From Natrinema salsiterrestre (GTDB lineage: Archaea; Halobacteriota; Halobacteria; Halobacteriales; Natrialbaceae): 64,000 nt of DNA. Numbering within the stretch: position 1 is the first letter of the stretch; each line of letters begins with the position of its first letter. The position numbers were made by a program, and so were the translations under genes. Below, piece by piece: positions 60,820-64,000 of this stretch. The notes under the pieces were generated by a model. That model was not told the origin of the DNA. It searched no databases and saw only the letters and a list, made by a program, of their open reading frames with translations. The stretch spans positions 1 through 64,000 of the forward strand of contig NZ_JAMQOT010000009.1 in the NCBI RefSeq assembly GCF_029502005.1. Reading direction: 5' to 3'.

Positions 60820-62259
60820 ATGGTAGACGTAGTACGCATTCCGAAGCTCGGGCTGAGTGACTACGGAGATCTCGTCGCCTGGGAGGCCGACACGGGCGAT
60901 TCAGTGGAGACTGGGGACGTCGTCGCCGTCCTCGAGTCCGATAAGGCAAGCGCCGAAATCGAGGCTCCCGAAAGCGGCGTCCTGCTCGAACAGTACGTCG
61001 AGGAAGGCGAAGAGATCGCTATCGAAGTGGGGAAGCCCCTCGCAGTGATCGGTGAGGAAGGAGAGGCGGTACCGTCAGTGGCGGAACTCGAGGCCGACGG
61101 AGAGAGTGACGAGGGGACGGCGGAAGCCAGTGAGACGGGATCGAATACGGGTACCGAATCCGGCGACGGTGTAGCAGCCAACGGTGGCGCGGCGACTGCA
61201 GACGTCAAGGCGACGCCGCGGGCCAAGCGCCGCGCCAACGAAGCAGACGTAGATCTGGCGCGAATCGACGGGACCGGGCCCCAGGACGCAGTCACCGAAA
61301 GCGATATCGAGGACTTCCTCGAGAGTGGCGACGGAGCGTCGGCGGCGGGCCGCGAGGAGTCCGACGCTGACACCGCGTCCGCGACGGACGTCAAGGCGAC
61401 GCCGCGGGCCAAGCGTCGCGCCGAGGAGGACGGCGTCGAGCTGTCTCGAATCGACGGAACGGGCCCGCAGGGAGCGATCACCGAGAGCGATGTCGAAGCG
61501 GCCACGAGCGGTGCCGATATCGACCGGTCCGACGCGTCGGCGACCGCGAGCGACGAGACGACCACTGACGGACTCACCGTGACGGAATCGCAGAAGCTCA
61601 CCGGCGCACGGAAAACGATCGCGGAGCGCCTGAGTCAGAGCGCTCGAGAGAAACCCCACGTCATGGGGACGCGTGATATCGGCATCGAGCGCCTCGAGGA
61701 AGTCAAAGACCGACTCGAGGAGAAGGGAGTCGACGTCTCGCTAAACGATCTCATCCTCCACTTCGTCGGCCGAACGCTGGAGGATCTCCCCGAGTTCAAC
61801 GCGCACTTCGAGGACGGCGAACACCGCCTCATCGACGAGATCAACGTCGGCTACGCGGTCGACAGCGAGCGAGGACTCATGGTACCGGTGATCGACGACG
61901 TACCGGATCGCGACCTCGAGGAGCTGGCGTCCGAGCGGCGACGGCTCGTCGAGGCAATCCTCGAGAACGAACACTCGCCGTCTGATCTTCAGGGAGGTAC
62001 CTTCACCGTCACCAACGTCGGCGTCTTCGACATGGACGTCTCCTATTCGATCATCAATCCTCCCCAGGTGGCGATCCTCGCACTCGGCCGACGCAAGCCG
62101 ATTCCCGTCGAGCGCGACGGTGACGTCGAATTCGAGCGTGCGATCACGTTCAGTCTCACGATCGATCACCGCGTGCTCGACGGGGCCGACTCGGGCGCAT
62201 TCCTCGAACGTCTCGCCGAGTACCTCGAGTACCCCGGACGAGCGTTCGACGCCGTGTGA
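60820..62259 (+). CDS. Dihydrolipoamide acyltransferase (E2) with two E3/E1-binding domains
   Basis: A 479-residue core subunit. One lipoyl domain is at the N-terminus (VVAVLESDKASAEIEAP, lipoyl Lys42). An Ala/Asp/Glu-rich linker follows, then two peripheral-subunit-binding domains at about residues 128-170 and 190-228 (DVKATPRAKRRANEADVDLA and DVKATPRAKRRAEEDGVELS; each ends in DGTGPQ). Their first 29 bp are identical. The catalytic domain has LSQSAREKPHVMG, INVGYAVDSERGLMVPVID and the active-site IDHRVLDGADSGAFLE (His450). No E3 gene is nearby, so lipoamide dehydrogenase must come from elsewhere. Confidence 0.93.
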   Translation: MVDVVRIPKLGLSDYGDLVAWEADTGDSVETGDVVAVLESDKASAEIEAPESGVLLEQYVEEGEEIAIEVGKPLAVIGEEGEAVPSVAELEADGESDEGTAEASETGSNTGTESGDGVAANGGAATADVKATPRAKRRANEADVDLARIDGTGPQDAVTESDIEDFLESGDGASAAGREESDADTASATDVKATPRAKRRAEEDGVELSRIDGTGPQGAITESDVEAATSGADIDRSDASATASDETTTDGLTVTESQKLTGARKTIAERLSQSAREKPHVMGTRDIGIERLEEVKDRLEEKGVDVSLNDLILHFVGRTLEDLPEFNAHFEDGEHRLIDEINVGYAVDSERGLMVPVIDDVPDRDLEELASERRRLVEAILENEHSPSDLQGGTFTVTNVGVFDMDVSYSIINPPQVAILALGRRKPIPVERDGDVEFERAITFSLTIDHRVLDGADSGAFLERLAEYLEYPGRAFDAV

Positions 62260-62326
62260 GCCGGATGCGGCTCGGGACTGGTGCCGAACGAAACGGATGA
62301 AGAATCGCCACCCCCGCCGAGGGCCT

Positions 62327-63331
62327 TCAGGCGGGACCGAGGTCGGCGTCCGCGAGGACCTCCTCGTGGAACCGCTCGTTCTCAGCGGTCCGCTCGGGCG
62401 GAAACAGACACATCACGTGATCGACGCCGCGCTCGTCGAGCGCTCGCAGGCGCTCGCGACACGCCTCCGGCGGGCCCGCGATCGCGAAGCGGTCGCCGAG
62501 GTACTCCCACACTTCCTCGCCGATGTCGTCCAGCGCCGCGGCCGCTTCGTCGCCGTGCTCTTGCATGTCGTGGGCGTCGACGAGCGAGCGCAGGTCGTCG
62601 CGAACGTCGCTCGGCGCGTCCTCGACGGAGAAACTGAAGTTGTGATAGGCGATCGGTTCGATGACCGGCTTGAGCTTCTCGACCGCCTCGGCCCGCGTTT
62701 CGGCCACGCAGGTCGGCGTGAGCGTCACGATGTCGAGATCGCCGAGTGACCGCCCGGCCCGCTCGGCACCCTCTCGGATGTTCGCTAGTCCGAGGGTCTC
62801 GACCGTGTCGGGATTCGGCCCGCCGCCGAAGATGACGCCGTCGGCCACCTCGCCGGCCATCCGAAGCGTCGTCGGCCCCTCGGCGGCGACGTAGACGGTA
62901 CCGTCTCGCTGCCGGGACTCGAGACGGAACGGTTCGCCGCCGAACGTGACCTCCTCGCCGCGGAGTAGCCGCCGGAGCTTCTCGGCGCTCTCTGCGAGTT
63001 CGTCGACGGTGGCCGGCTGCTCGCCGACCGAGTAGACGGCGCTGTCGCCCGCGCCGATCCCTAAGACGGTGCGCCCGTCGGCGACCTGATCGAGCGAGGC
63101 GATCGCGTTCGCCGTCACGGAGGGATGTCGACTCTTGGGGTTGGTGATTCCAGGTGCGAGCGTCAGCTCGTCGGTCGCCACCGCACACGCCGTGAGCGTG
63201 ACGTAGAGGTCGGTGTAGAGCTGCTGGGAGTCGATCGCCCAGAGCGTGTCCCAGCCCCACCGCTCGAGGGAACGGGCGTACTCGGTCGCGTCGGCGACCG
63301 AATCGGTGGCGACGAACCCCCCGAATTTCAT
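62327..63331 (-). CDS. LLM-class F420-dependent oxidoreductase (third, distinct)
   Basis: A 334-residue luciferase-like enzyme of a different subgroup from copies A and B. Motifs are WGWDTLWAIDSQQLYTDLYV, LTLAPGITNPKSRHPSVTAN, GRTVLGIGAGDSAVYSVGEQ and TTLRMAGEVADGVIFGGGP. It begins 4 bp inside the end of the upstream hydantoinase-B gene (ATGA overlap), so it is coupled to it. In haloarchaea such pairs are found, and an F420-linked step on a hydantoin- or oxoproline-like compound is possible. Confidence 0.87.
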   Translation of the reverse strand: MKFGGFVATDSVADATEYARSLERWGWDTLWAIDSQQLYTDLYVTLTACAVATDELTLAPGITNPKSRHPSVTANAIASLDQVADGRTVLGIGAGDSAVYSVGEQPATVDELAESAEKLRRLLRGEEVTFGGEPFRLESRQRDGTVYVAAEGPTTLRMAGEVADGVIFGGGPNPDTVETLGLANIREGAERAGRSLGDLDIVTLTPTCVAETRAEAVEKLKPVIEPIAYHNFSFSVEDAPSDVRDDLRSLVDAHDMQEHGDEAAAALDDIGEEVWEYLGDRFAIAGPPEACRERLRALDERGVDHVMCLFPPERTAENERFHEEVLADADLGPA

Positions 63332-64000
63332 GAGTTATCGGGCTCGTAGCCGTAGACCTCGCGGGCGCGTTCTTCGGTGATCAGCTCCCGCTCGACATCG
63401 GCTTCGACGGCCTCGGGGTCGCGATCCTCCGGGTCGCCGTATCCCCCGGGCGTCGCCGAGACGAGCGTGACCGTCTCGCCGGGCTCGAGCACTCCGGGCC
63501 CGTTCGGCGGAACCTCCTTCCCGTCGCTCGAGGAGCCGGTGGTCGCTCGCTTGCCGGACTTGCCGCCGCGGAAGCCCGACGGGTCGCGGTCGGCCCGACC
63601 CGAGGTGAGCGCGAAGTACACCGGCCCGTCCGTCGGGTTGTGGTACGACGTCCGCATGGCCGGCCCGGACCGGTGTTCGCCGGCGCCCTCAGTGTCGGGA
63701 ACCAGGGCGGTCTCCTCCCACCGGAGGGGACTGTAGCGCTCGAACATCTCGATAGGGGTGTTCTTTCCGTTGTAGGGGAAGTAGACGCCCGGTATCCCAT
63801 CGTTGTGAGCGCTCGGCGGGAATCCGCCCGCCGTCCCGCCGACGGCGATGAACTCCTCGCCGTTCTCGTCGGCGCCCGAGAACGGCGCGAGCTGGATGCC
63901 GGCCATTTCCGAGAGCGCCGATTCGGGGACCACCTGACCGAGCGCGCGGATGAGCGCGTCCTCCGCGTGCGAGTAGGTGAGGTGTCGCGCCATCGTCGCC
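63328..64000 (-). CDS. Hydantoinase B/oxoprolinase-type subunit, C-terminal part
   Basis: The frame runs to the window edge without a start. The visible 224 residues match the C-terminal third of HyuB: EMAGIQLAPFSGADENGEEF, VGGTAGGFPPSAHNDGIPGV, TPIEMFERYSPLRWEETALV, GAGEHRSGPAMRTSYHNPTD and GVLEPGETVTLVSATPGGYG. These ATP-dependent enzymes open hydantoin or oxoproline rings together with HyuA, whose gene is probably further right. The stop overlaps the start of the LLM gene. Confidence 0.88.
   Translation of the reverse strand, partial: ATMARHLTYSHAEDALIRALGQVVPESALSEMAGIQLAPFSGADENGEEFIAVGGTAGGFPPSAHNDGIPGVYFPYNGKNTPIEMFERYSPLRWEETALVPDTEGAGEHRSGPAMRTSYHNPTDGPVYFALTSGRADRDPSGFRGGKSGKRATTGSSSDGKEVPPNGPGVLEPGETVTLVSATPGGYGDPEDRDPEAVEADVERELITEERAREVYGYEPDNS

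Overview
The window is haloarchaeal (class Halobacteria). The predicted proteins are strongly acidic and the GC content is high. It carries an Orc1/Cdc6 initiator, Tat-type lipoprotein signals, the haloarchaeal cell-shape factor RdfA with its SMC-like partner, and F420-type LLM oxidoreductases. A replication origin with its initiator, a ParA partition operon with iterons, an integrase, insertion-sequence remnants and several broken genes indicate a secondary replicon (megaplasmid or chromid), or an integrated one. The species cannot be read from the sequence; no rRNA or intact tRNA is visible.

Region 1 (1-10.9 kb): an IclR regulator and acyl-CoA ligase, a six-PAS histidine kinase, a methyltransferase, a two-gene ABC-2 exporter, and an ADP-ribosylglycohydrolase facing a small DUF6788-like gene. 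Two copies of an unusual paired inverted motif bracket the glycohydrolase.

Region 2 (10.9-25.9 kb) is the maintenance region. It holds nine origin-recognition-box-like repeats around orc1, decayed genes with IS605-type hairpins, a 1296-residue repeat protein with a toxin-like tail, a lipoprotein, two metallophosphoesterase paralogues (one split by an IS6-type element that is itself broken), and a parA operon bracketed by iterated ATCTAAGA motifs.

Region 3 (25.9-35.4 kb) is accessory. It holds two exported proteins, a winged-helix gene pair, a collapsed fic pseudogene, an integrase with a palindrome and a 14-codon leader ORF, a hotdog thioesterase behind a perfect 16-bp palindrome, and the rdfA-sph3 pair.

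Region 4 (35.4-64 kb) is a GC-rich catabolic island. It has three acyl-CoA ligases, three acyl-CoA dehydrogenases, two enoyl-CoA hydratases, a 3-hydroxyacyl-CoA dehydrogenase, two thiolases (one with a DUF35 partner), three LLM flavin/F420 oxidoreductases, an amidohydrolase coupled to a MIP18-type protein, a short-chain dehydrogenase, a 2-oxoacid dehydrogenase complex lacking E3, and a hydantoinase B end. Together these can activate a carboxylic acid to a CoA thioester, beta-oxidise it and oxidatively decarboxylate 2-oxoacids. The substrate cannot be deduced. A 23-bp imperfect palindrome lies about 200 bp upstream of both an acyl-CoA ligase and a thiolase in the same orientation, which suggests a shared regulator. 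The LLM plus acyl-CoA dehydrogenase pair occurs twice.
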